From the NCBI GenBank assembly GCA_964471535.1, contig CAYYHA010000269.1:1-5058 (forward strand): a stretch of 5,058 nucleotides of DNA. Reading direction: 5' to 3'. Shown here in pieces: positions 1 to 5,058 of this stretch. This DNA comes from CAYYHA01 sp964471535 (GTDB lineage: Bacteria; Myxococcota; Myxococcia; SLRQ01). The first letter of the stretch is position 1, and each line of letters starts with the position of its first letter. The position numbers and the translations under genes are program-made. The notes below the pieces were generated by a model. It had not been told where the DNA came from. It saw only the letters and a program-made list of their open reading frames with translations, and searched no databases.

Positions 1-1219
1 CGCCCACCACGGCGGCCCCCAAGCCCCAGTGACGAAGGACACGCTCCGGCCGCCTGGGACCCGGAAGGGGTGCAGTGGCGCGGGCACGAGGGTCCTCGGA
101 TGGCGGGTTTCCCGAGCTGTCTTTCCAGACAACAGCAGCACCGGCGGGCCCATGGGCGACGCCAGCCCCGGCGCTACGCCCCCGCTCCGCGCGCGTCGCC
201 GCAGTGTGCCCGTCTCCCGCTTCGGGCAGAGATGAGCCTGGCACCGAGGGGAGAGGCGCGGCGTCGAGGCGCTGCGTCCGGCGGCGCAGGCCGTTCGCCT
301 CCTCGGGAAAGAGCGCCCGCATCATGCTCGCGAGGTCGAGCTCCTTGGAGGTGGCGGCATGGCTGAGGAGAACGTCCGCCAGGGCCGACTCCATCTCTGC
401 CGCAGTGGGAAAGCGGGCTGCGGGGTCCCGCTCGAGGGCCCGGAGCACCACCGCGTCGAGTTCGGCGGGTACGTCGGGATGGATGGAGGACGGAGGGGGC
501 ACCGCGCGGGACTGCACCGCGTGCAGGATCTCGATATCCGTCGCGCCGGTGAACAGGGCCCGCCCGGTGAGCAGCTCCCACAGGACGATGCCCAAAGCGA
601 AGACGTCGGTGCGCGCATCCACCGTGCGCCCCGCAGCCTGCTCGGGGCTCATGTAGCCGCTCTTGCCCTTGATGATTCCTTCGGCGGTCACGCTGCTGCG
701 CTGCGCCGCCTTCGCGATGCCGAAGTCGGTGATTTTCACCTCGCCGGCGAAGCTCACGAGGATGTTCTGGGGTGAGATGTCCCGGTGTACGATGCCCAGC
801 GGTGTGCCATCGTCCGCCCGGAGTCCGTGTGCGTGTGCGAGACCGCGCGCCACCTCGCGCGCGATGTGGGTGGCACGCATCGGTGTGATCCGAAGGCCCG
901 CGTCCCGTGCGGCGACCTGCACGCGCCGCAGGTCCTTCCCGTGCACGTACTCCATCGCCAGGAAGAGCACGCCATCTTCCTCGTCGAAGTCGAAGACCTG
1001 CGCGATGTTCACATGGGAGAGGCGGGCGGCGAGACGCGCCTCGTCGCGGAACATCTCCACGAACTCTCGATCCTCGGCCAAGTGGGGGAGGATGCGCTTG
1101 AGCACGACCTCCTTCTGGAAGCCGGCTGCCCCCTCCATGCGACCCAAGAAGATCTCCGCCATCCCGCCGACGGCGATGCGGCGACCCATCCGGTATCGTC
1201 CGAGACGCTCTTCCCCCAT
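1..1219 (-). CDS. Receptor-like Ser/Thr protein kinase, 3' end cut by window edge
   Basis: Hanks-type Ser/Thr kinase; 406 codons are visible and the frame stays open to the left edge. The kinase domain covers about residues 8-285: Gly-rich loop IAVGGMAEIF (15-24), ATP-binding Lys41 in VVLKRI, helix-C Glu60 in FRDEARLAARLSH, catalytic HRDISPQN (145-152) with Asp147 and Asn152, metal-binding DFG (165-167), and GYMSPEQ (188-194) ending the activation segment. All residues needed for activity are present. After the domain comes an Ala/Pro/Arg-rich linker (about 310-395), then HWGLGAAVVG at the edge, which looks like the start of a membrane helix, so an extracytoplasmic part may follow outside the window. 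The ATG at 1219 is chosen because the family typically begins with a few residues before GRY; only a GGAG placed very close (2 bases) serves as ribosome binding site. It lies 90 bases downstream of the surface-protein gene on the same strand, so co-transcription is possible. Its substrate and signal are unknown. Confidence 0.93.
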   Translation of the reverse strand, partial: MGEERLGRYRMGRRIAVGGMAEIFLGRMEGAAGFQKEVVLKRILPHLAEDREFVEMFRDEARLAARLSHVNIAQVFDFDEEDGVLFLAMEYVHGKDLRRVQVAARDAGLRITPMRATHIAREVARGLAHAHGLRADDGTPLGIVHRDISPQNILVSFAGEVKITDFGIAKAAQRSSVTAEGIIKGKSGYMSPEQAAGRTVDARTDVFALGIVLWELLTGRALFTGATDIEILHAVQSRAVPPPSSIHPDVPAELDAVVLRALERDPAARFPTAAEMESALADVLLSHAATSKELDLASMMRALFPEEANGLRRRTQRLDAAPLPSVPGSSLPEAGDGHTAATRAERGRSAGAGVAHGPAGAAVVWKDSSGNPPSEDPRARATAPLPGPRRPERVLRHWGLGAAVVG

Positions 1220-1257
1220 CGCTCCGAGTCTACCAGTGACCCGAGCCGATCCGTGAC

Positions 1258-1293
1258 CCGCACTGCGTGCCGTGCTCTCTACGGCCCGTGCGG
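1258..1293 (-). other. GC-rich hairpin between the surface-protein and kinase genes
   Basis: Bases 1258-1263 (CCGCAC) pair with 1288-1293 (GTGCGG). Inside, 1269-1273 (GCCGT) pairs with 1281-1285 (ACGGC) around a 7-base loop, with a 5/2 internal bulge between the stems. It starts 17 bases after the surface-protein stop codon. No run of T follows on the minus strand, so it is not a classic intrinsic terminator. It could protect the 3' end, attenuate read-through into the kinase gene, or be chance in GC-rich DNA. Confidence 0.35.
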
Positions 1294-1309
1294 CCTGCGC
1301 CCGAACGGG

Positions 1310-3487
1310 TCAGCGCGGGTGGGACGTCCGGCGCCGGAGCAGCACGGCCCCTGCGAGGAGGAGGGTGAAGAGTCCGGCCGACGGCGCGGCGGAGCTGCAG
1401 CCGCATCCCCCCACCGCATCGACCGAATCGGTGGCCTTGGGGTCGTTGGGGCTGGGATCGCAGGCGTCGCCCAGCCCATCCCCATCCGTGTCCTCCTGCG
1501 CCGGGTTGGCGACGGCAGGGCAGTTGTCCGCGCCGTTGAGGACGCCGTCTCCGTCCCGGTCCCCCTCCGTCGGACCTCCGTCCGTACCGCCATCCGGCAT
1601 GCCGCCATCGCCTTCGATTGGGGTGCAGCTGCTCGGCTCGCCCATGCACGTCCACCCCGCCTCCACGTCGCAGACAGGACTGCAGCCGTCACCCGCGCGT
1701 ACGTCTCCATCGTCACAGGTTTCCGTCCCCTCGATTCGCCCATTGCCACACAGGGGCGCGGCGTCGTCGGTGGGGTCGGTGGGGTCGGTCTCGCCGGGGT
1801 CCACTGCGCCGTCGTGGTTCGCATCTTCGTTGCCGTCGTCGACGCCTCCGACGTCGGTGTCGGCCTCGGTGGGATCGGTCTTCGTCGTCGGATCGGCGTC
1901 CGGCAGGAAGCTGGGATCGGTGCCTTCGTAGGGAAGACCCGCGCTGTCACTTGTTCCTCCAGACACCGGACCTAGGCCCACCTCCACACCGTCGGGGAGT
2001 CCGTCGCCGTCGGTGTCGGGGTCGAGGGGATCGGTGACGTAGCCATCGGCCCCCGCCACCCGCTCTTCTCCGTCGCCTACCCCGTCGTCGTCGGTGTCGG
2101 CGTCCATGGGGTCGGTGTCGACACCCGGGTCGTAGGCCGCCGGGTCACCGGCGGCGAGTTCCTCTCCATCGGAGAGACCGTCGTCGTCCGAGTCGGGGTC
2201 GTTCGGGTCCGTCCCAAGCAAGGCCTCTACGTCGTCGCGGAGCCCGTCCGCATCCTGATCGAAGTCGCAGGCGTCCCCGATGCCGTTGCCGTTGGTGTCC
2301 TCCTGCTGCGGGTTGGCGACAACGCGGCAGTTGTCGGTGGCGTCGGCGACCCCGTCCCCGTCGCTGTCTGGGTCGCGGAAGTCGGGATCCCCATCGCAGT
2401 CGGTGTCGACCGGCGGCGTGGCGAGATCTGCGTCACCGGCCTCTACTGAGTCGGGGACGCCGTCGCCGTCGCTGTCCGGTGACAGGGCGTCGATGGTGCC
2501 GTCGCCATCCCGATCCGAAGGGTAGGCGACGAAGAGCAGCTCGTCGCGGTCGGAGATCCCATCGCCGTCGGTGTCCGGAGCATCGGGGTCGGTGCCGACG
2601 GTGGCGTCGGACTCGGCGAGGTCGGGCACCCCGTCTCCGTCGCGGTCCGGGTCCTGTCCGGTGACCACCACGTTGTCGAAGACGACGCCGCCGTTCCCGT
2701 TTCCGTTGTCGTAGGAGAAAAGACCCGCGAAGCCGCCTGGTAGAGGACTGGGGTCGGTGAAGGTGAGGGTCTGTCCTCCGATGGAGCAGCGGATCTCGCC
2801 GCCGATGGCCGACAGCTCCATGCGGTAGCTCTGGTTGCTCTGGTAGGCGAAGGTTCCACTGGCCACGATGTAGTCGTTGGTGCACGTCTGCGTCGTGTCC
2901 ACCCGGACGAGCGCGAAGGTGGCCGCAGCAGCCGGCTGGGCCACGTTGCAGGTGGGTGCGTTGTCCCGGGTGACCCAGCAGGCGTAGTACTGGTCTCGAC
3001 TGGAGACGCGAACGACCAGGCCCATCGCGTCGTTGTCCGCGCTGTTCATATCGGCGGCGATGGTCACGTCGGTCCAGGCGGGATGGCCGGTCAGCAGGAA
3101 GTTCTCATAGGGATCGTCGATGCCGCCAAAGCCCGAGCCCCCCACGTCGGTGCCGTTGGCGTCCGTGTTCGGCGAGACGCCGGTGTTCACGTCGGCACGC
3201 CAACCGTCACCGCGCCATCCGGCCCCCCACCCGTAGCGGCCGGGTCCCTGCGCCACGGGACGGACATCGAGGCACTCGAAGTCGTCTTGGAAGTACACGG
3301 TTTGCGCCGCGGCAGCAGCGGGCCCAAACAGCCTGGGGACGAGGAGCAGGGTGCAAAGCCCCACGAGCCCGCCTAGAGGCGAGCGGGACGAAGGCGCAGA
3401 GAGCGGCCGGTCGGGTGGGCCAGCGGTCGCGATGGGTTCGGTGACTTCGCTCGTCGTCTTCCCCTCGGGCACGGCTGTGGCTCCCAC
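1310..3487 (-). CDS. MYXO-CTERM surface protein with thrombospondin type 3 Ca-binding repeats
   Basis: Predicted secreted, surface-anchored protein of 725 residues. With the GTG at 3487 as start, the order is: N-terminal extension (1-35); signal-peptide hydrophobic stretch LVGLCTLLLVPRLFGPAAAAA (about 41-61) with cleavage near the Ala run; a beta-sandwich-like domain (about 64-277) starting at FQDDFECLD and ending GGVVFDNVVVTG, resembling LamG/DUF1080-type concanavalin-like folds; about 13 Asp-rich DxDGDGxxD repeats (281-563); a Cys-rich module (580-621, CGNGRIEGTETCDDGD onward) of the DUF4215/Myxo_disulf type; one further Cys-containing thrombospondin type 3 repeat (643-676); and a MYXO-CTERM tail (693-720). 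The Asp repeats should bind calcium and stiffen a stalk. MYXO-CTERM proteins are known to be processed by a myxosortase and displayed on the cell surface; ligand and function here are unknown. GTG 3487 is chosen for a GGGAGG four bases upstream. Other starts are GTG 3520, GTG 3472, or a GTG just before LCTLLLV. The open frame continues up to 4000 but that part is antisense to nfeD. Confidence 0.9.
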   Translation of the reverse strand: MGATAVPEGKTTSEVTEPIATAGPPDRPLSAPSSRSPLGGLVGLCTLLLVPRLFGPAAAAAQTVYFQDDFECLDVRPVAQGPGRYGWGAGWRGDGWRADVNTGVSPNTDANGTDVGGSGFGGIDDPYENFLLTGHPAWTDVTIAADMNSADNDAMGLVVRVSSRDQYYACWVTRDNAPTCNVAQPAAAATFALVRVDTTQTCTNDYIVASGTFAYQSNQSYRMELSAIGGEIRCSIGGQTLTFTDPSPLPGGFAGLFSYDNGNGNGGVVFDNVVVTGQDPDRDGDGVPDLAESDATVGTDPDAPDTDGDGISDRDELLFVAYPSDRDGDGTIDALSPDSDGDGVPDSVEAGDADLATPPVDTDCDGDPDFRDPDSDGDGVADATDNCRVVANPQQEDTNGNGIGDACDFDQDADGLRDDVEALLGTDPNDPDSDDDGLSDGEELAAGDPAAYDPGVDTDPMDADTDDDGVGDGEERVAGADGYVTDPLDPDTDGDGLPDGVEVGLGPVSGGTSDSAGLPYEGTDPSFLPDADPTTKTDPTEADTDVGGVDDGNEDANHDGAVDPGETDPTDPTDDAAPLCGNGRIEGTETCDDGDVRAGDGCSPVCDVEAGWTCMGEPSSCTPIEGDGGMPDGGTDGGPTEGDRDGDGVLNGADNCPAVANPAQEDTDGDGLGDACDPSPNDPKATDSVDAVGGCGCSSAAPSAGLFTLLLAGAVLLRRRTSHPR
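1328..1411 (-). other. MYXO-CTERM sorting signal of the surface protein
   Basis: This codes residues 693-720 of the surface protein: GGCGCSSAAPSAG, then the hydrophobic stretch LFTLLLAGAVLL, then RRR, with five more residues before the stop. The Gly-Cys-Gly-Cys motif, single membrane span and basic cluster are the three parts of the MYXO-CTERM signal. In Myxococcus such tails are known to be cut by a myxosortase, with the conserved Cys as the probable modification site. Which of Cys695 and Cys697 is used cannot be told from sequence. Confidence 0.9.
1460..1561 (-). repeat. Second Cys-containing thrombospondin type 3 unit (copy of 2267-2368)
   Basis: This codes residues 643-676 of the surface protein and matches residues 374-407 (bases 2267-2368) at 23 of 34 positions. 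Shared parts include DGDGV, DNC, VANP, QEDT and GDAC. The two Cys of each unit (387/407 and 656/676) probably form a disulfide, as in thrombospondin type 3 repeats. This copy sits apart from the main array, between the Cys-rich module and the sorting signal. Confidence 0.8.
1799..2647 (-). repeat. Asp-rich thrombospondin type 3-like repeat array
   Basis: In-frame imperfect repeats of the pattern D-x-D-x-D-G-x-x-D begin at residues 281, 305, 325, 338, 361, 374, 397, 410, 432, 464, 491, 543 and 555 of the surface protein. Spacing is irregular, 13 to 52 residues. On the plus strand this appears as recurring ccgtcgccgtcggtgtc-like words. The copy at 543 (DTDVGGVDD) has lost one acidic position. 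The array is a protein-level Ca-binding stalk and not a DNA-level satellite, because third-base variation is high and spacing is irregular. Confidence 0.88.
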
Positions 3488-3491
3488 GCGA

Positions 3492-3497
3492 CCTCCC
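3492..3497 (-). promoter_or_regulatory. Ribosome binding site deciding the surface-protein start
   Basis: GGGAGG on the minus strand lies four bases upstream of GTG 3487. It is the strongest Shine-Dalgarno match among the candidate starts. GTG 3520 and GTG 3472 have only a GGAG about eight bases away. Confidence 0.5.
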
Positions 3498-3504
3498 AGC
3501 CTCG

Positions 3505-3533
3505 ATGATACGGGATTCACACGGGCATCTCCA
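3505..3533 (-). promoter_or_regulatory. Possible sigma-70-type promoter of the surface-protein gene
   Basis: On the minus strand TGGAGA (3533-3528, 4 of 6 to TTGACA) and TATCAT (3510-3505, 5 of 6 to TATAAT) are separated by 17 bases. A transcript would start near 3498, directly before the GGGAGG and the GTG at 3487, giving a very short leader. AT-rich hexamers are scarce in this DNA, which adds some weight. Using it would exclude the upstream start GTG 3520. Confidence 0.4.
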
Positions 3534-3566
3534 GGACGCGTCAGAAGCGCGGCGCGCTCCGCGTCG

Positions 3567-3598
3567 CCCGCCGGCCATGGTAAGGACCGACCGGCGGG
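3567..3598. promoter_or_regulatory. 8-bp inverted repeat in the divergent intergenic region
   Basis: CCCGCCGG (3567-3574) and CCGGCGGG (3591-3598) form a perfect inverted repeat with a 16-base spacer that contains TGGTAA. It ends two bases before TATCGT (3601-3606), a weak -10-like word 21 bases upstream of the nfeD ATG. The position would suit an operator acting on the plus-strand promoter. All-GC palindromic words are common in such DNA, so chance is quite possible. Confidence 0.25.
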
Positions 3599-3627
3599 GG
3601 TATCGTCGCCCGAAACGGGGGTGTGGG

Positions 3628-4974
3628 ATGCGCACAGGACTTGCCGTTTTCGCCGTGTTGCTTCACCTGGCCCTCCCTGCGGGTCCGGCGCTGGCACGGG
3701 AGGGCGCCGTCCACGTGGTGCGGATCGAGGGTGCACTGGATGCCGAGACGCCCGTGTGGCTGGACACCGCCGCGGAGCAGGCGAAGGCAAGAGGGGCGCC
3801 GGCGCTCCTCTTGCGCATCGATTCGGAGGGGGGGTCCTGGGCGGCGGCGGCGCGTGCCCGCGCGGTGCTCGACACCGCCGAGCTGCCCGTCTGGGCGTGG
3901 GTCTCCGGCAAGGCCGTGGGGCCCGCCTCTCTCCTCGCCCTCTCCGCCGACGAGCTGTGGGTGGGACCGGCGGCGGAGATCGGTGCGGCGCTTCCCGCAA
4001 GCGCGCCGCAGCGATTGGTGACGCGGCTGCGAAGGGAGTTCAAAGAGGCGGTGCAGGCACCGGGCTGGCAAGGCGATCGCATCGACCGCTTGCTCACGCC
4101 CGGTGGCGGTCTCGTCCTCTCCTCGGCCGAAGCGGTGTCCGAGGGCTTGGCCCGCGGCACCGTTCCCGACGTGCCCCATCTCCTTCAAGTCAAAGGGATC
4201 GAAGAGGCGGCGGTGATCGCCCGGGCACCTGGCTGGCTCCTCCACGTGGCCGCCTTCCTGAACTCGGGCCTGATGGTGACCCTGCTCCTCGGCCTGGGCT
4301 TCCTCGGGCTGGTGCTCGAGTTCAAGACGGCTGGCTGGGGCCTGGGCGGCACGGTGGCGCTCGTCTGTCTCGGTCTCTTTGGCGGCGCGCAGTGGCTGAT
4401 GGGCGGGACGTGGCTGCCTGCGGCGCTCGTCTTCGCCGGCGCACTGCTCCTCGCCCTGGAACTCTTGGTGATCCCCGGCTTCGGCCTGACGGGCATCCTC
4501 GGATCCATCGCCTTCCTCGGGGGCCTCTTCCTCGCCTCGGTGGGTGACCTCGCCTTTGCCGATTCGAAGGCCCTCTGGGCGGCAGGCCGCAACGTCTCCA
4601 TTGCCGTGCTGCTGATGGTGGGCGGGGTGGTGGCGCTCTTCCGTTACCTGCCTCACTCCCGGAGGGCGCGGGGCCTGGTGCTCGACGCAGAGCTCGATCG
4701 GAGCGCTGGGGGCGGGCCGGGGCAGGTGAGCGGAGGCGACGGGTATCGGCGGTGGCAGCGGGGCGGCCCTGACGAGTCGATGCTCGGCGCGCGGGGCGTC
4801 GCCGTCTCGGCGCTGAAGCCTGCTGGCCACGCTCGCTTTGGGGACGTGGTCGTTGAGGTGGTCTCCGCGGCGGGCTTCGTGCCGGCTGGCGAGGAGGTCC
4901 TGGTCGTCGAAGAGAAGGAACGCAAGAAGTGGGTTCGCCCGCTCCCGGAGTCTCTCAAGGAGGAAGAGGTATGA
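3628..4974 (+). CDS. nfeD: NfeD-family membrane protein, long form with degenerate ClpP-like domain
   Basis: Long NfeD protein of 448 residues, the usual length for the class that pairs with flotillins. Signal peptide MRTGLAVFAVLLHLALPAGP-ALA (1-23, cut before REGAVHV) fixes ATG 3628 as start; an upstream extension of the frame to 3505 would bury it. The ClpP/SppA-like domain covers about 26-185 (LLLRIDSEGGS at 61-70, ALSADELWVGPAAEIGAALP at 104-123). Four or five membrane spans follow within about 204-338, including the conserved EFKTAGWGLGG (231-241) and VIPGFGLTGILG (281-292). A cytoplasmic-type NfeD OB-fold is at about 384-428 (LGARGVAVSALKPAG, then VPAGEEVLVVE). In the family a Ser-Lys dyad cuts partner proteins; aligned without gaps, the Ser position is Gly98 and the Lys position Arg129, so activity is doubtful. 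Its stop overlaps the start of the flotillin-like gene by four bases (ATGA), indicating an operon. The family is thought to support flotillin microdomain assembly in the cytoplasmic membrane. The ribosome binding site is only a weak G-rich stretch before the ATG. Confidence 0.93.
   Translation: MRTGLAVFAVLLHLALPAGPALAREGAVHVVRIEGALDAETPVWLDTAAEQAKARGAPALLLRIDSEGGSWAAAARARAVLDTAELPVWAWVSGKAVGPASLLALSADELWVGPAAEIGAALPASAPQRLVTRLRREFKEAVQAPGWQGDRIDRLLTPGGGLVLSSAEAVSEGLARGTVPDVPHLLQVKGIEEAAVIARAPGWLLHVAAFLNSGLMVTLLLGLGFLGLVLEFKTAGWGLGGTVALVCLGLFGGAQWLMGGTWLPAALVFAGALLLALELLVIPGFGLTGILGSIAFLGGLFLASVGDLAFADSKALWAAGRNVSIAVLLMVGGVVALFRYLPHSRRARGLVLDAELDRSAGGGPGQVSGGDGYRRWQRGGPDESMLGARGVAVSALKPAGHARFGDVVVEVVSAAGFVPAGEEVLVVEEKERKKWVRPLPESLKEEEV
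4957..4963 (+). promoter_or_regulatory. Strong ribosome binding site of the flotillin-like gene
   Basis: AAGGAGG lies inside the last codons of nfeD, seven bases upstream of ATG 4971. Strength and spacing are near ideal. Together with the ATGA overlap it decides the start and suggests coupled, efficient translation of the second gene. Confidence 0.85.
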
Positions 4975-5058
4975 ACTTGGACATGGGCTTCGTCATCACC
5001 GCGGCCGCGGTGGCCATCGCGGTGATCTTCGTCTTTACCTACGGCTCGGTGGGGCTTT
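4971..5058 (+). CDS. floA: Flotillin-like protein (FloA/YqfA type), N-terminal 29 codons only
   Basis: Only the first 29 residues are visible before the right edge: MNLDMGFVITAAAVAIAVIF, then VFTYGSVGL. A short polar start followed by a strongly hydrophobic segment (about 6-23) and a Y/F-x-x-V-x-L turn matches the N-terminal membrane anchor of FloA/YqfA-type flotillins, where a second hydrophobic part and an SPFH domain should follow. The main support is context: genes directly after a long NfeD with an ATGA overlap are typically flotillin-like (in Bacillus yqeZ-yqfA) or slipin genes. The N-terminus fits FloA better than slipin. FloA proteins oligomerise in the cytoplasmic membrane and organise microdomains. 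The SPFH domain itself is not in the window, so the name is an inference. Confidence 0.7.
   Translation, partial: MNLDMGFVITAAAVAIAVIFVFTYGSVGL

Noticed and set aside
75..656. Plus-strand open frame of 193 codons near the left edge.
   Set aside because: It is antisense to the kinase gene, whose catalytic motifs and unbroken 406-codon frame are decisive.
785..1975. Long plus-strand open frame of 396 codons.
   Set aside because: It is antisense to both the kinase and the surface-protein genes, which have clear domains. Its translation has no recognisable motif and reflects GC-rich codon bias.
1799..2647. Recurring gtcggtgtcg-like words, considered as a CRISPR array or DNA satellite.
   Set aside because: Units are short, irregularly spaced and variable at third codon positions, and they code in frame for DxDGDG Ca-binding repeats.
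3601..3606. TATCGT as a -10 element of a plus-strand nfeD promoter.
   Set aside because: Only 4 of 6 bases match and the word 17 bases upstream (TGGTAA) matches -35 at only 3 of 6, so it is too weak to list as a separate feature.
3488..4000. Minus-strand open frame continuing the surface-protein frame upstream to an ATG at 4000 (896 residues in total).
   Set aside because: The extra 171 codons overlap nfeD antisense, are Arg/Pro-rich low-complexity text and would bury the signal peptide. A GTG with a good ribosome binding site lies at 3487.
3541..4830. Minus-strand open frame of 429 codons, and a plus-strand frame 3351-4547 of 398 codons.
   Set aside because: Both are shadows of nfeD, whose frame shows signal peptide, membrane spans and an OB-fold. 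The shadow translations are Arg/His/Pro-rich without domains.

Overview
The window looks like a piece of a GC-rich myxobacterial (Myxococcota) chromosome. Three things point there: a cell-surface protein ending in a MYXO-CTERM sorting signal (Gly-Cys-Gly-Cys, hydrophobic stretch, Arg cluster), a Cys-rich module of the type common in that phylum, and a Ser/Thr kinase of the HRD-x-SPxN type that is abundant in these bacteria. Coding density is high. Because of the base composition, long open frames also run antisense to every real gene.

Layout. The minus strand carries two genes in tandem. A secreted, Ca-binding-repeat surface protein (about 1310-3487) is followed after 90 bases by a receptor-like Ser/Thr protein kinase (1219 down to the left edge, truncated there). 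The plus strand carries, divergently, an NfeD-family membrane protein (3628-4974) and the first 29 codons of a flotillin-like protein (from 4971, cut by the right edge), joined by an ATGA start/stop overlap. The 140-base space between the divergent gene pairs holds a plausible minus-strand promoter and ribosome binding site and an 8-bp perfect inverted repeat. The 90-base gap between surface protein and kinase holds a GC-rich hairpin without a U tract.

How the genes work together. NfeD plus flotillin is a well-known conserved pair that builds flotillin-type membrane microdomains; translational coupling here supports that. The surface protein should be exported by its signal peptide and processed at its C-terminus by the myxobacterial sorting machinery. 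The kinase should phosphorylate cytoplasmic targets in response to an unknown input. Nothing in the sequence ties the minus-strand pair functionally to the NfeD/flotillin pair beyond a shared intergenic region.

The most notable observation is that the ClpP-like domain of the NfeD protein seems to lack both residues of the family's Ser-Lys catalytic dyad, so it may be a non-proteolytic scaffold. I see no clear sign of a wholly new system, mobile element, RNA gene or CRISPR array.
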